DNA of 64,000 nt. It comes from JAHIKV01 sp963733145. GTDB taxonomy: Bacteria > Planctomycetota > Planctomycetia > Pirellulales > Thermoguttaceae. The position numbers and the translations under genes were made by a program. The stretch spans positions 1 through 64,000 of the forward strand of contig CAVTCJ010000022.1 of the NCBI GenBank assembly GCA_963733145.1. Direction: 5' to 3'. The notes under the pieces were generated by a model, which did not search any database, had not been told where the DNA came from, and was given only the letters and a program-made list of their open reading frames with translations. Shown one piece after another: positions 1 to 9,836 of this stretch (position 1 is the stretch's first letter; each line of letters starts with the position of its first letter).

Positions 1-256
1 CGAAACATACCCCGGCCGTCATCGGCATTGGGCCAACTCCAATCTGGATTATATCGGCCGAAAAACATCCGGCAACCACCCCTAAAAAAACGATACCCCC
101 GACACGTTGAAGATGTAAACATTCGGTTTTCCCGCTCCGCCCCCACCTTTGGAGGGGGGCGAACTGCCATCGGCGCATCGAGTGGCGCATCGGTAGTATT
201 CGCGGCATGGCTACCGATGCGATAGAGCTTTGCAGGGCGGATTCCATCATCCGGGA

Positions 257-334
257 GCATTTCAGAAGGGGACAGTCCCATTTTCGTCGAACGAAAATTG
301 GGACAGTCCCCCACGTATTGATTCGCCGGCCCTT
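257..334. repeat. Family A palindromic element, short form (78 bp)
   Basis: GGGGACAGTCCCATTTTCG is followed a few bases later by its reverse complement, giving a hairpin. The flanks (GCATTTCAG on the left, TTGATTCGCCGGCCCTT on the right) are also conserved. An equally long 78-bp copy lies at 3497-3574. Confidence 0.85.
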
Positions 335-544
335 CGCCGAGTGCCGGCAGGATCGAGCAGGAATCGACAGAATCTCTCCGCCCTGGCCGTTGACCGCCCC
401 TGGCCGGCGGATGCGCCGCCGGCTTTCTGTGGCAATCCCTCTTGGGCTGCGTTCGCGGGCCGAAGTGGAATCGTTGCGTAGGGAAGTGCGACAGCCTCGG
501 GAGGAAGTGGAGTTCTGGAAGGCCGAGAGTCACAAACATTTCTG

Positions 545-686
545 GTAACCGTTCACGGGGCGGCAGGGGACTGGTCCATTTTTCGGCGGGAAAACGTAAT
601 TTCATCAATAAACCGTGGGCCGAAAACATGGACCTGTCCCCCTCCCGCCGCCGCGAAAATTGGGACGGTCCCCTGTGAACGGTTAC
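545..686. repeat. Family A palindromic element, long form (internally shortened)
   Basis: It begins GTAACCGTTCAC and ends with the reverse complement, so the ends are inverted repeats. Inside is the GGACTGGTCCATTTTTCGG / CCGAAAACATGGACC arm pair. Compared with the 205-bp copies at 2817 and 38446, this 142-bp copy lacks part of the right half. Confidence 0.85.
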
Positions 687-760
687 CCCGAAAATATGGC
701 CGCACACCCCTGTTGTTTCGGGGTCCGAGTCTCTACGATATAGTGTACAATTGACAAAAG

Positions 761-793
761 CGAAAAGGTCGCTTCCGTGTTAGCGACCTTTCG
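761..793. other. Perfect hairpin upstream of kinase gene
   Basis: CGAAAAGGTCGCT and AGCGACCTTTCG pair around a loop of about eight bases. No T-run follows, so it is a weak candidate for an intrinsic terminator. It could instead act in the leader of the kinase gene that starts at 878. Confidence 0.5.
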
Positions 794-877
794 TCGGCAT
801 TAGCGTTGACGGCGGAGGCACGCGCCTCCGCGGAAGCGAACTGTGGCGGTCGAAGCGGGGCAAGAGAGGATCACCCG

Positions 878-2782
878 ATGAGTGATGCGAGCGAGTCGGC
901 ATTGCGGCAAATCAACGAAGAGTTGCAGGCGCTCTACGACGAATCGGCCGAAGGGATAATCATCGTCGATCCGCAAGGCGGGCGTTTCTACCGCGTCAAC
1001 CGCCCGATCTGCCGGATGCTCGGCTATTCTGAAGAGGAACTGCTTTCGCTTTCGGTCAAGGACCTTCATCCGGCCAAGAGTTTGCCGCACGTGCTCGAAT
1101 TGTTCAAGGCGATGAGCGAGCGCCGCCTGAAATGCGCCCGCGACATCCCTTGTTTGCGGAAGGACGGGACGCTGGTCTACGTCGACGTCACGGCCACGCA
1201 TCACGATTATCAAGGCCGGCCCTGCCTGTTCGGCTTCTTTCACGACATATCCGCGCGGAAACGGACCATCGAACTGCTCCGCGCCAGCGAGGACCGCTAT
1301 CGAGCCATCACCAACAACATGGCCGACGTCATCTGGACCGTGGACTTTCCGGCGGAGTATCTCCGACGGCATTGGGGGAAAGCCGCGCCGGCGGAGTTGG
1401 CCGACGCCGTGTTGGATCAGTGGCGGTTCTCTTTCGTCAACCCGGCAGTGGAACGGGTCTTCGGCTATACGCCGGAAGAAAGCCGGTGCCTCGTTCTCGG
1501 GGACTTAATCTCGCCGGAGGCCGTCGCTCGCTTGCGCGAAGCCATGATCGAGGTCTTTTCCTGGGGCGATTCCCGGTCCGCCGACGCATACCAAAAACGC
1601 TATTTTGAAGCGGAATGCCGCGCAAAGGACGGCTCGATCCGGTGGTGTGAAATCGTCAGCACGTACTTGCTGGACGAAAACGGGGTGCCCGTCGGCATGC
1701 AGGGCATCACGCGCGACGTCACCGAGCGGCGTCGGGCGGAAAGGGCCCTGCGCGAGTCGGAGTCGATGCTGCGGGTTCTCTTCGAGAACATCCCCGACAT
1801 GATCCTCATGCTCGACTTGCAGGGCAACATCCGCTTCTCCAACCGGACCGAGGCCGGCATCAGCCGGGAAGAGCAAATCGGCCTGCGCATCTTCGACTTC
1901 CCCGCGCCGGAGCACAAGGAGCAGTGCCGGCGGACTTACGATCTGGCGATTGCCACCGGGCAGACCCAAACCGTGGAGTCGCAGGACATCTTCGGCGTCT
2001 GGTGGTCGTGCCAGATCGTGCCGATCGCCGGCGAAAACGGCGTGGAGAACCTGCTCGTCATCGCCACCGACATCACCCAAGAGCGTTTGGCCTCCGAGGC
2101 CGTGAAAAAGGAGCAGCGGCTGCTGAGACAACTGCTCGAGTTGCACGAGCGCGAACGGCGGCTGGTTTCCTGCGAAATTCACGACGGTTTCGCCCAACAA
2201 CTGACCGGGGCCCTGTATCGGCTCCAAGGCTTCCGCGAAACCCTGGGCCGAGATCCCAGCGCGGCCTGGCAGGGCTTCGATGCGGCCGCGAATCTGTTGT
2301 GCCGGGCCATCGACGAGACCCGGCGGTTGATCAGCGGGCTACGGCCCCTTGTCCTCGATGAACTGGGGATCGTCGACGCCGTTCAATACCTGGTTTACGA
2401 GCATCGCCGGGACGGCGGGCCGGAAATCGAGTTTGAGCACGACTTCCCCGAAGGGCACCTGTCCTCGCCTCTGGAAAACGCGCTCTTCCGCATCGTCCAG
2501 GAATCGCTGCAAAACGCCTGCCGCCACAGCCGTAGCGACAAAATCCGCGTCGCTCTCAATCGGCGCGGCGACCACGTTCACATCGAAGTCCGCGACTGGG
2601 GGATCGGCTTCGTTTCCGACGACGTGAGCGGGAAAAGTTTCGGCTTGCAAGGCATCCGCGAGCGGGTGCGACTGCTCGATGGGAGCGTGACCATCGAATC
2701 GGCGCCGGGCGAAGGGACGCGGCTTTCCGTGAGACTCCCCTTGTTCGGCGGCGAGGGCGAGACCGCGGCCGCCGACGAGTAG
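878..2782 (+). CDS. PAS-domain sensor histidine kinase, NarL/HisKA_3 type
   Basis: A predicted cytosolic sensor kinase of 634 residues. The ATG at 878 is chosen because AAGAGAGGA sits just upstream at about 862-870; an in-frame start at 806 has no ribosome site. Three PAS-like domains cover roughly residues 10-125, 130-285 and 290-405. A dimerisation and phospho-acceptor region of the HisKA_3 class follows, with the histidine in EIHDGFAQQLTGAL, then a HATPase_c domain with NACRHS, DWGIGF and GLQGIRERV motifs. HisKA_3 kinases normally partner LuxR-type response regulators, but none is encoded nearby, so the partner is unknown. No membrane segment is visible, which suggests an intracellular signal such as redox or a ligand sensed by the PAS domains. 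Confidence 0.9.
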   Translation: MSDASESALRQINEELQALYDESAEGIIIVDPQGGRFYRVNRPICRMLGYSEEELLSLSVKDLHPAKSLPHVLELFKAMSERRLKCARDIPCLRKDGTLVYVDVTATHHDYQGRPCLFGFFHDISARKRTIELLRASEDRYRAITNNMADVIWTVDFPAEYLRRHWGKAAPAELADAVLDQWRFSFVNPAVERVFGYTPEESRCLVLGDLISPEAVARLREAMIEVFSWGDSRSADAYQKRYFEAECRAKDGSIRWCEIVSTYLLDENGVPVGMQGITRDVTERRRAERALRESESMLRVLFENIPDMILMLDLQGNIRFSNRTEAGISREEQIGLRIFDFPAPEHKEQCRRTYDLAIATGQTQTVESQDIFGVWWSCQIVPIAGENGVENLLVIATDITQERLASEAVKKEQRLLRQLLELHERERRLVSCEIHDGFAQQLTGALYRLQGFRETLGRDPSAAWQGFDAAANLLCRAIDETRRLISGLRPLVLDELGIVDAVQYLVYEHRRDGGPEIEFEHDFPEGHLSSPLENALFRIVQESLQNACRHSRSDKIRVALNRRGDHVHIEVRDWGIGFVSDDVSGKSFGLQGIRERVRLLDGSVTIESAPGEGTRLSVRLPLFGGEGETAAADE

Positions 2783-2816
2783 CTGGACTGACGCGATCAG
2801 GGGAGAAAAAAAGACG

Positions 2817-3021
2817 GTAACCGTTCACGGGGCGGCAGGGGACTGGTCCATTTTTCGGCGGGAAAGCGTGATTTTATCGATAAACCGTGGGCCGAAAACA
2901 TGGACCGGTCCCCCTCCCGCCGCCCCAGGGGGACAGTCCCATTTTCGCGGCGGTAAAGCTAATTCGCGGGGTTACGTCCCTCACGCCGCGAAAATTGGGA
3001 CAGTCCCCTGTGAACGGTTAC
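2817..3021. repeat. Family A palindromic element, long form (205 bp)
   Basis: Full-length copy bounded by GTAACCGTTCAC and GTGAACGGTTAC. It has two inner palindromes: the GGACTGGTCC-type pair on the left and the GGGGACAGTCCC pair on the right. Nearly identical to 38446-38649. Confidence 0.9.
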
Positions 3022-3078
3022 AAAAGACGTTTAGCCCCGGAGTCCACGCCGGGAGAAATGGGCCATTTTCCCGTCCGG

Positions 3079-3365
3079 TCACGGCTCGTCCGGTTTTTTC
3101 GGACGCAGAATCTTGGCCGCCAGTTTTTTGAGTTCGACCACGCCGGACTGGTATGCCCGCTGCTCGAAGCGCATCCAGGCGACGGCCTCCTTCGGCAGGG
3201 GCAAATCTGCTCGCTGGAGATGGATTTCCTCGAACACTTTCGCGGCCGCGTCGAGTTGTTTATCTTTCATCAGCAGGATCCCGTAAAGCGGCCGACCAGC
3301 GCGTCGCGGAGCAACTTCGCGTCGTCGTCCGCGTACTGGGGCCGGCTCAGCCCGCGATTGATATT
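3079..3365 (-). pseudogene. C-terminal remnant of a TPR-like protein, frameshifted
   Basis: The last 67 codons encode a helical repeat-like tail (KDKQLDAAAKVFEEIHLQ...) ending in RPKKPDEP and a TGA at 3079. Upstream the same protein continues in another frame (reading NINRGLSRPQYADDDAKLLR). One missing base near 3291, in the codons for GRLYG, would join the two. No start codon or amino-terminal part is left; family A elements flank it. This is a decayed fragment, and the TPR assignment is only by helical pattern. Confidence 0.5.
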
Positions 3366-3496
3366 TTCGTCGGATCGCCATCACCCCCAAAATTGTCGCA
3401 TGGACGGCGGTTAATCACGAGGAAAACAGGCGGAATTCGGTGTCAGGTCTTGGGTCTTAGGTCTTGGGTCTTAGGATCGGCAAATTAATAACTGTC

Positions 3497-3574
3497 GCAT
3501 TTCAGAAGGGGACAGTCCCATTTTCGTCGAACGAAAATTGGGACAGTCCCCCACTTATTGATTCGCCGGCCCTT
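3497..3574. repeat. Family A palindromic element, short form (78 bp)
   Basis: Same length and nearly same sequence as 257-334. Immediately to its left (3430-3496) are tandem GGTCTTGGGTCTTA units and a stretch (CTTAGGATCGG...AATAACTGTCG) matching the arm of the element at 23445-23572, so this is a composite of different modules. Confidence 0.85.
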
Positions 3575-3617
3575 AGCTGCAAATGTCGATGCTGTGCCCA
3601 AGGCCTAACACACAACA

Positions 3618-5061
3618 TCAATCGTTTCCGATCCAGAAGATCGCTCCGCCGCCGGGGCGCGGGGTGTAGCCGGATTGCCAATCGTGGGCCGCGGCGATGC
3701 GGCGGACGATGGCCAGCCCCAGCCCTGTGCCGTCGGCGCGGGTGGTATGGTAGGGCGTGAAGAGCAGATCGACCGCCTCGGGCGGCACGCCCGGCCCTCG
3801 ATCGGCCACCTCGATCCGCAGCGAACCGTTCTGCCCCCCGCTGCATGAGACATCGATCGCTTTTCCCGCGGGCGAGAATTCCACGGCGTTCTGGATCAAG
3901 TTGAAGAGCGCCTGGCGGAGCATTTCGCGGTCGGCTCGTATCGTCCTCTCCGGGGCGGCGAAGGAGGTCGCGAGTTTCAAACGTTTTGCAGCCAGATCGG
4001 GTTCGACCAGGGCGGCCAGTTCGGCAACGATTTCGGCGGGCCGCACGGCCGAGGGCCGGGGTTTGCAGGGCCGCGCAAACGCCAGAAACTGGTTGATCCG
4101 CGCCGTGACCCGATCGCACTCCTCGATCACCGCCTGGGCCTGCTGGCGTTGGGAACCGTCCGGCATGGATTGCATCCAGCGTTGTGTCCAGCCGCGGATC
4201 AAGCCCAAGGGGATTGCGGGTTTCGTGGGCCAGTCCCGTCGCCGCCTGGCTGAGGTCGCGGAGGTGCCGGGTTTCGATTTCCAGCAGTCGGGCCTGGCCG
4301 CGGGCCTCGGCCAACCGCACCGTCGCCCGCCACGCCAAAACCGCGCTTAATATCACGACTCCGCCGGCCACCACCACCAAAATCCGCAGCCAGGCGTAGT
4401 GCCGAATAAGACTGTCGGTGCGGCTGCGATCCAACAGCAGCACGGCGAGGAAGCGGCCGGCCAACGGCGGCGGCCCCGGCTGGTCGGGATCGGGCCGCCA
4501 GTTTGGCCCCCGACCGTTTCGACGCCCGGGGCCAGGGCCGCGAAACGGCTCCTCGCCGCCGGGATTGTTCGGGTTCGCCTCTTGCCGCGGCGGCGGTCCC
4601 ATGCCGGTTCCCGGCCCAAACCCGGGCGCAGGTCCCATGCCGCGTCCCGGCATATCGGGCAAGAGCTGAAACGCCCTGGAGTAACGAAAGCCGGAATCGA
4701 GCCATTTGCGGCCCGGCTCGAGCGGCGCCGAGAGGTCCAGCAACTCGGCCTTGCCGGCCGTAATCGAGTGCCGTTTATCTTCCGAGATCACCGCCGCCGC
4801 CAACACGTCCTGCGAATTGGCCAGCTCGTCGAGCACGGTTTGAAGCTGCCCTTCCTCGAAGCGGCCCAGCCGGCGATGCGACTGGATGCCGCCGATCAGG
4901 GCGCCGACGACCGACTCGGCCTGACGGCGGAGCGAGTCGCGGGCGGTCTCGCATTCGGCGTTGTACTCCTGCCACTGCCAGGCGGCCAATACGCCCCAGG
5001 CCAGCAGCAGCGCCGCGACGGCCGTCCAACGGTGCCAATATATCGAGGCCTTCTCTTGCAT
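3618..5061 (-). CDS. Membrane sensor histidine kinase (frame interrupted once)
   Basis: A two-component kinase with an amino-terminal membrane segment (WTAVAALLLAWGVLAAW), an extracytoplasmic region with a Gly/Pro-rich low-complexity stretch (about residues 145-205), a second membrane segment (LRILVVVAGGVVILSAVLAW), an HAMP-like linker, an H-box (GLAHETRNPLG) and a HATPase_c domain with NLIQNAVEF, DRGPGVP and GTGLGLAIV. The frame breaks just after the H-box near 4204. Removing one C from the CCCC run restores NPLGLIRGWTQRW and one 480-residue protein, and the 1444-nt length is exactly one base over a multiple of three. The ATG at 5061 follows the family C repeat. No response regulator is adjacent. 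Confidence 0.8.
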
Positions 5062-5075
5062 CGGTCGGAGATCAA

Positions 5076-5174
5076 GTAGGGTGGGACGAGCCAGCGCTGT
5101 CCCACCAATTACCGGGACAATCCTGGTGGGACCGCACTGCGCTTGTCCCACCCTACGCGCTTGTCCCACCCTGC
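5076..5174. repeat. Family C palindromic element with an extra half arm
   Basis: GTAGGGTGGGACGAGC...CGCTGTCCCACC pairs with GGTGGGACCGC...GCTTGTCCCACCCTAC. A further GCTTGTCCCACCCT half-arm follows. It lies between the sulfotransferase stop and the kinase start. Confidence 0.85.
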
Positions 5175-5182
5175 GTACTATG

Positions 5183-6217
5183 CTAATTATAGCCCATCGC
5201 CGCCATCTCTTCCCGGCAGCGGTCGGCGATTTCATCCCGAACCGCCGGTTCGAGTTCGGTCTTGAGGCTGGCGCCGATCTTGTTTGCCAGCACCAGCTCG
5301 ATTTGCCGCCGGGAGATGCGGGCCGCGTCGGCGACGATCCGCATGGTTTTCTCGTCTTGGCGGATCAAGTCTTCGTAGCGGATCAGGTGGCAATTCGGCT
5401 CGCCGGCGTAATCCCGGAAGCATTTGACGCGGCCGTTCCATTTTTCGATCCAGTCGTCCAGCGAAGGATACCAATCGGGAGGCGTGCTCCTCCAGGTGTG
5501 CAGCGGATTGCGGACGAGCAGCAAAATTTGGGCCTCGGGGTAACATTTGCGGAGCAGTTCCAACTCGCTCCGCCCGTACTGCACTTCCTTGAAGCCGATC
5601 AGGTCGTGACCTTCCGCAGATTGGCTGAAGAAGGCCCGCAACAAGGCCCTGGCCGAAGCGACGACGGCCCGCTCGGCGTACTCCAATTCCGGGCACATGC
5701 TGGCGATCCAGAGGTTGGGATTTTCGTCTTGGGCGAAGTAGTTGTCGCGCTCTGGTTTGCTGGCCAGGGAGAATTTGGCGGCGTCGTGGTAGATGCCGGC
5801 AAAATGCCGCAACAGCGCGTTATGCTCGCCCCAGATCAGGGTTTCCTTGCGCGAGTTGCAGATTCTTTGCAGCAGAGTCGAGCCGGCCCGATGATTCGCC
5901 GCCAGAATCATCAGACCGATGAAGCGCGAGTCCTCCGACGGTTCTTCGCTGAATTGCCAGTCGCGCGGGGAGTACGAAATGACTTGTTCCGGCGGCGGCG
6001 CGGCGTTTTCATCCGCCGTGGAATCGCCGGCGGAAGGAGAGGCCGCCTCGGAGCCCGATGAAACAGTTTCTTCACTCTCGGCCGATCGACCGCTCGCCGA
6101 ATCCAGCCGCCGAAAAAGTTTGCCGGCAAAGGACGATACACTTTGGGGCGAGAACCGGGAAAACAGCCCTCGGCCACGATCCTTAACAGCAGTGTCTTCG
6201 TCTCTCGTAATGCTCAC
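5183..6217 (-). CDS. Sulfotransferase-family protein
   Basis: A 344-residue protein with the sulfotransferase fold signatures for binding the sulfate donor PAPS: a P-loop-like 5'-phosphosulfate loop (LAANHRAGSTLLQR, about residues 96-109) and a 3'-phosphate-binding segment (ILLLVRNPLHTWRS). A GTG start at 6217 is preferred over the in-frame ATG at 6244 because GGGAGG lies nine bases ahead of it at 6227-6232, and the ATG precedes that site. The first 80 residues are polar and low-complexity without a signal peptide. The acceptor substrate cannot be read from sequence. Planctomycetes encode many such enzymes; no glycan genes flank this one. Confidence 0.75.
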   Translation of the reverse strand: MSITRDEDTAVKDRGRGLFSRFSPQSVSSFAGKLFRRLDSASGRSAESEETVSSGSEAASPSAGDSTADENAAPPPEQVISYSPRDWQFSEEPSEDSRFIGLMILAANHRAGSTLLQRICNSRKETLIWGEHNALLRHFAGIYHDAAKFSLASKPERDNYFAQDENPNLWIASMCPELEYAERAVVASARALLRAFFSQSAEGHDLIGFKEVQYGRSELELLRKCYPEAQILLLVRNPLHTWRSTPPDWYPSLDDWIEKWNGRVKCFRDYAGEPNCHLIRYEDLIRQDEKTMRIVADAARISRRQIELVLANKIGASLKTELEPAVRDEIADRCREEMAAMGYN

Positions 6218-6455
6218 GATAGCAAACCTCCCGCTCGTTCCCATGCTCCCGCTCGCCTTGTTCTCACGCGGAGCGTAGGAACAAGGTGTTTATTGTACGA
6301 TCGGCGGTGAAATGACGCACCCCCATATCCCCGCGAACGGACCGTTTTTCTGCGGGAATTGGCGCCGGGCGCACAAAAAAAGGGGCGGTCCCGTTTCGCG
6401 GCGGCCGTGTGGCGCGGCGATGGACGGGACAACCCCCTGCGGCAACAACCCGCAG

Positions 6456-7100
6456 TTAGTTTCCGCCATCGTCGGGATCGGGTTCCCGCGGCGGCGGTCC
6501 GGGAGGCATGCCGGGGCCGCCATTGGGTCCGCCGCGACCCTGACCGAACCCGGGTCCACGTCCGCCTTGACGGCCGGGTCCTGGTCCGCGGCCTTGACCG
6601 CGATCACCTCGGGGACCAGGTCCCATTCCGGGTCCTGGCCGATCGCCTTCACTGCCGGGTCCCGGGCCCATTCCCGGCTCGCCCCACGGGCAGTTCGGTC
6701 CGGGTCCCATGCCGGGTCCTCCGGGTCCTGGTCGGCCGCCTTGTCTGCCCGGCCCCATTCCCTGCTGGCCCCACGGTCCGCCTGGACCGGGGCCCATTCC
6801 CCGTCCTCCGCGCGGCCGCGGACATTTCTCGAACATCTCCTTCCGCACTTCTTGCAGGGCCTTTTTCAGCTCCTCGATTTTGGCCTCGTCGGGCTTTTCG
6901 GCGATTTGGGCCTCGATCAGGTCGGCCAGCGTGCGATGGAACTTGATCTGCAATTTGGCGAAGGCGATCCGGTCGGCCTTGGTGGGGGCCTTCTGCGCCT
7001 CGCCGGGTGATTTCGACTTGTCGCCGTCCTGGGCCCGAACCGTGAGGGCCGTGCCGCAAAGGACAACCGCCGCGATCAACATCGTGAATGCGTAACGCAT
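6456..7100 (-). CDS. Secreted Gly/Pro-rich low-complexity protein
   Basis: A 214-residue protein with a clear signal peptide (MRYAFTMLIAAVVLCGTALTVRAQ) and a GGAGG ribosome site nine bases ahead of the ATG. A helical, charged segment (about residues 35-95, KIEELKKALQEVRKEMFEK) is followed by about 115 residues of GMGPGP / GGPGMGPGP-type repeats. The composition recalls the Gly/Pro insert of the kinase at 3618-5061. No catalytic motif is visible and I do not assign a function; a cell-envelope or periplasmic role is suggested only by export. Confidence 0.75.
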   Translation of the reverse strand: MRYAFTMLIAAVVLCGTALTVRAQDGDKSKSPGEAQKAPTKADRIAFAKLQIKFHRTLADLIEAQIAEKPDEAKIEELKKALQEVRKEMFEKCPRPRGGRGMGPGPGGPWGQQGMGPGRQGGRPGPGGPGMGPGPNCPWGEPGMGPGPGSEGDRPGPGMGPGPRGDRGQGRGPGPGRQGGRGPGFGQGRGGPNGGPGMPPGPPPREPDPDDGGN

Positions 7101-7400
7101 GGCAACGTACCTCCATCTCTGGTTTGGCGCCCTGCATATTTTGCACAGTTCGTTCGGTCCGCTGTGGAACGTTTTTGCAGCCTCGGACTTTGCCGTATCG
7201 CGTCGTTTTTCACGGGTGTGTCCTTCCGCAAGCGTTCGAGTGGGCCGAAATCCGGCGGAGAAACGCCGCAGAACGCCTTTCCTGCGTTTCGCCCGCTCGG
7301 TGGGTTCGATCGTGGCCTTTGACCGAATCCGAACGGATATAGATGCAAGTTGCGTGCCGAAACCGTAGGATAGAATGTTTATTGATGTTCAGAAAACTAA

Positions 7401-7548
7401 TGCAACAGTTTAGCGGCCGTCGGTACGACGGCCCGTGTTCCGCTTATGGCCGACCTACCGTCGGCCGCTAAACTGTTGCATTACTTATCTAACGGTCAAT
7501 AGCCCCGGCACTCGTGCCGGGCGCCTGGCACAAGTGCCGGGGCTAAAC
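7401..7548. repeat. Family B hairpin plus adjacent GC-rich palindrome
   Basis: TGCAACAGTTTAGCGGCCGT pairs with ACGGCCGCTAAACTGTTGCA (7401-7480). A second palindrome, AGCCCCGGCACTCGTGCCGG / its partner, follows at 7501-7547. The wider context (TATTGATGTTCAGAAAACT before, ATTACTTATC after) recurs at 20590-20705, so the repeated unit is larger than the hairpin. It lies just downstream of argC. Confidence 0.85.
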
Positions 7549-7563
7549 ATGCCGCATTTGTGT

Positions 7564-8569
7564 TCACAACGCCGTGGTTTCCGCATAGCCGAACATCAGA
7601 TTGAAGTTCTGCACGGCGGCGCCCGAGGCCCCTTTGATCAAATTGTCCAGGCAACTGAAGGTCAACAGCCGCCCCCGCACCACCCGGGCGGTGACGTCGC
7701 AGAAGTTCGTGCCCAGCGAATCCTTCGTGCCCGGCAGATGGTCCACCACGCGGACGAACGGTTCGTCGGCATAGAAGTCGCGCAACATTTGCAGGGCCTT
7801 CTCCTCGCTGATCGCGGCCGTGGGCTGCGAGTACGTGGTGGTCAGGATGCCGCGGTCCATGGGCACGAGGTGCGGGGCGAAGACCACCTCGACCGCCGTG
7901 CCCGCCGCCGTGCTCAAAACTTGCTCGATCTCGGGCGTGTGGCGATGCCGGCCGACGTTGTAGGCCGAGATGCTCTCGTTGCACTCGGGGTAATGGGTGG
8001 TGAGTTTCGGCGTCCGTCCGGCGCCGGAGACGCCGCTCTTCGAGTCGATGATGATCGAGCGGGGATCGATCGCCCCCGCCTTCAACAACGGGGCCAGCGC
8101 CAAAATGGCCGAAGTGGGATAGCAGCCCGGATTGGCCGTCAACGCCGCCGGCACAATGTGCTCCCGGAACAGTTCCGGCAGCCCGTAGACCACCTTGCCC
8201 ACCCGATCTGGATCGGCGTGTTTCTGACCGTACCAATCGGCATAGACTTGGGGATCGTTCAGCCGGTAGTCGGCGGAGAAATCGACGATCCGCGCCGGCG
8301 TCCAACAGCGCGGGAACAACCGTCGCGCTGGCGCCGTGGGGCAGGCAACTGAATACGCACTCGGCCCGCGCGGCAACCTCGGCGGGACTGAGGTCCTCCA
8401 ACCGCAAGTCCAATCGCCCGGTCAGCGAGGGATGGATCATGGCCACGTGCGGCTGGCCTTCCTGGCGGCTGGTGACGGCCACGATCTCCGCTCCGGGATG
8501 GCGGAGCAGAATCTTGATCAGTTCCAACGCGGTGTATCCGGTGGCGCCGAGGATTGCGATGCGTGTCAT
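7564..8569 (-). CDS. argC: N-acetyl-gamma-glutamyl-phosphate reductase (frame interrupted once)
   Basis: ArgC catalyses NADPH-dependent reduction of N-acetylglutamyl phosphate in arginine biosynthesis. The amino terminus (MTRIAILGATGYTALELIK) carries the nucleotide-binding GxxGYxxxE motif. The rest shows the active-site region LTANPGCYPTSAIL with the catalytic cysteine, SGVSGAGR, and the carboxy-terminal GTNFCDV region. The frame breaks near 8295: upstream reads LLDAGADRRF, downstream RIVDFSADYRL. Restoring two bases in a GCGCG tract gives LLDAGARIVDFSADYRL and a normal 335-residue enzyme. It stands alone, with no other arg gene beside it. Confidence 0.88.
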
Positions 8570-8735
8570 TATGAATCCCGCCGAACGAAGACGGCGGCCA
8601 AAGGCGGTGACGTTGTCGAGCAATCCGTGAAGTATAAGAATCTCGGCCCAGGAAGCCAAGGGGTTGCGGATTACCGCGGCCGGCAAACGAACATACCTTG
8701 CGTATGACCTCTAAAAGCGTCCGTGTCAAAGAGCG

Positions 8736-9042
8736 TCATCCGCGGGCCTCGGCATCACGTTGCACGTAGACGTCGGCGCAAATCCGTCGCAGTTGGGGGT
8801 CGTCGGCATACTTGCCAGCCAGGTCGGAGACTCCCCCGGCGGCCACCTCGATTGAAGATAGTTCGCCCTCTGCGACCCGTTCGGTGATCTGATTCCGCAA
8901 GGCGGCAATGGCTTGATTTCGGGTCGGAGCGACGACGCGCATCTCCGGAAGCGCCGACCAAAGTCGCCGCGAAACTGCCTTCGTACGGTTCAACATGGAC
9001 GGGAAAAGTCATGATTGGGTACGCCGCGATCTTGTCTCCCAT
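8736..9042 (-). CDS. HicB-like small protein (frame interrupted once)
   Basis: A small protein of about 102 residues. It begins MGDKIAAYPIMTFPVHVEPYEGSFAA-like, resembling the beta strands of HicB-type antitoxins (partial RNase H-like fold). It continues in the next frame with a helix (TRNQAIAALRNQITERV) and the tail SIEVAAGGVSDLAGKY. One extra T near 8948 separates the frames. There is no recognisable HicA toxin on either side, so it may be a solitary HicB-like protein rather than an antitoxin. The family call is tentative. Confidence 0.5.
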
Positions 9043-9171
9043 GTATTCTACCTTGCGATCCCATCGATCGCCAAGGGGATGGCGGCTTTATGCCTGGCTG
9101 GAGAGGATCTATCTCGTGTGCGGCAAATATGACTGGCGCGAACAATGGGGAGGCTGTATAGCTTGAGTTAG

Positions 9172-9316
9172 GCATTGTCCGACAATTAACTACCGACTTT
9201 GGTCACTTGCAGGAGGCGACTCCTGTCGCCGATTGCCGCGGAAACAAGCCCAAATCGGCGACAGGAGTCGCCTCCTACAATCGCGGAATTCCGGTGACTT
9301 ATTGTCGGACAATGGC
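9172..9316. repeat. Inverted repeat element with ATTGTCCGACAAT ends
   Basis: Outer ends GCATTGTCCGACAATTA and TATTGTCGGACAATGGC are inverted; inside, GGAGGCGACTCCTGTCGCC pairs with GGCGACAGGAGTCGCCTCC. It directly abuts a family A fragment at 9317. Confidence 0.8.
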
Positions 9317-9393
9317 GGCCCACGGATTATCGATGAAATGACGTTTTCCCGCCGAAAAATGGACCAGTCCCCTGCCGCTCCGTGAACGGTTAC
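9317..9393. repeat. Family A element, 77-bp end fragment
   Basis: Contains the left-arm sequence CCGAAAAATGGACCAGTCC in reverse orientation and ends with the family terminus CGTGAACGGTTAC, immediately before the transposase remnant. Confidence 0.8.
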
Positions 9394-9398
9394 AAGGA

Positions 9399-9836
9399 AA
9401 GCAGCCCACCAGCGTCCTGACCATCAATGGGCGGATCGACGTGTGGCGGGTTCGTTGGCACTCTCGGCAGGAAGGGAGCGAAACGCCGGCCGACCGCTGG
9501 TTGGACGAAGCCGAAGCCACGATCAGCGAAGGGGTGCGGGAGATGGCCTGTCGCGTGAACCAGGATTCCGCCAGTTTCGCCAAGACGGCGGCGAATCTGG
9601 CGCGTGCGGCGCATTGGTCGATCAGCAAGGAAGCGTTGCGGCAGTTGATCGAAGGGGAGGGCGAGGTGGTGGTGGACGCCATCGGCTTGGACTTCTATCA
9701 CCTGCGGGAGAACGTACAGAAGAGCCGCCGGATTGTGTTCGGCGAAGAGTCCGCCGAGGGCAAGACATGGCTGGAGGGAGTGATGCACACGTTTCGGCAC
9801 GTGGGTTCCGATTCCGCGTGGGACCAACTGGTGTAG
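9399..9836 (+). mobile_element. ISKra4-family transposase remnant, 5' truncated and internally deleted
   Basis: Reading from about 9405, the frame gives LTINGRIDVWRVRWH, ETPADRWLDEAEATISEGVREMA and SFAKTAANLARAAHWSISKE, typical of the amino-terminal half of ISKra4-type transposases. It then jumps straight to DAIGLDFYHLRENVQKSRR and GKTWLEGVMHTFRHVG, which belong to the catalytic half. The middle, including expected catalytic residues, is missing, and no start codon is left. It is therefore a non-functional derivative of an insertion sequence. A family A end lies just upstream, and a family E-type terminus begins at its stop codon. Confidence 0.65.

Larger units (their letters stand above)
1..877. 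other. Non-coding region with repeats
   Basis: No gene is convincing here. Short open frames in several phases lack family resemblance and run through repeat elements. The tail of one (about 440-548) encodes a Glu/Arg-rich helical stretch that could be a scrap of a coiled-coil protein, but nothing identifies it. The stretch holds two family A elements and a perfect hairpin upstream of the kinase gene. Confidence 0.6.

Noticed and set aside
207..548. Open frame ending in a coiled-coil-like stretch
   Set aside because: It runs through a family A element, lacks a start signal and only the last 35 codons look protein-like.
6333..6437. Possible degenerate family A element upstream of the Gly/Pro-rich gene
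   Set aside because: Only short fragments such as GGGGCGGTCCCGTTTCG resemble the family and the ends are missing; too weak to list.
8288..8300. Programmed frameshifting as explanation for argC and similar breaks
   Set aside because: No slippery heptamer or common signal is shared by the break points; different genes need -1, -2 or +1 changes, which suits indels better.
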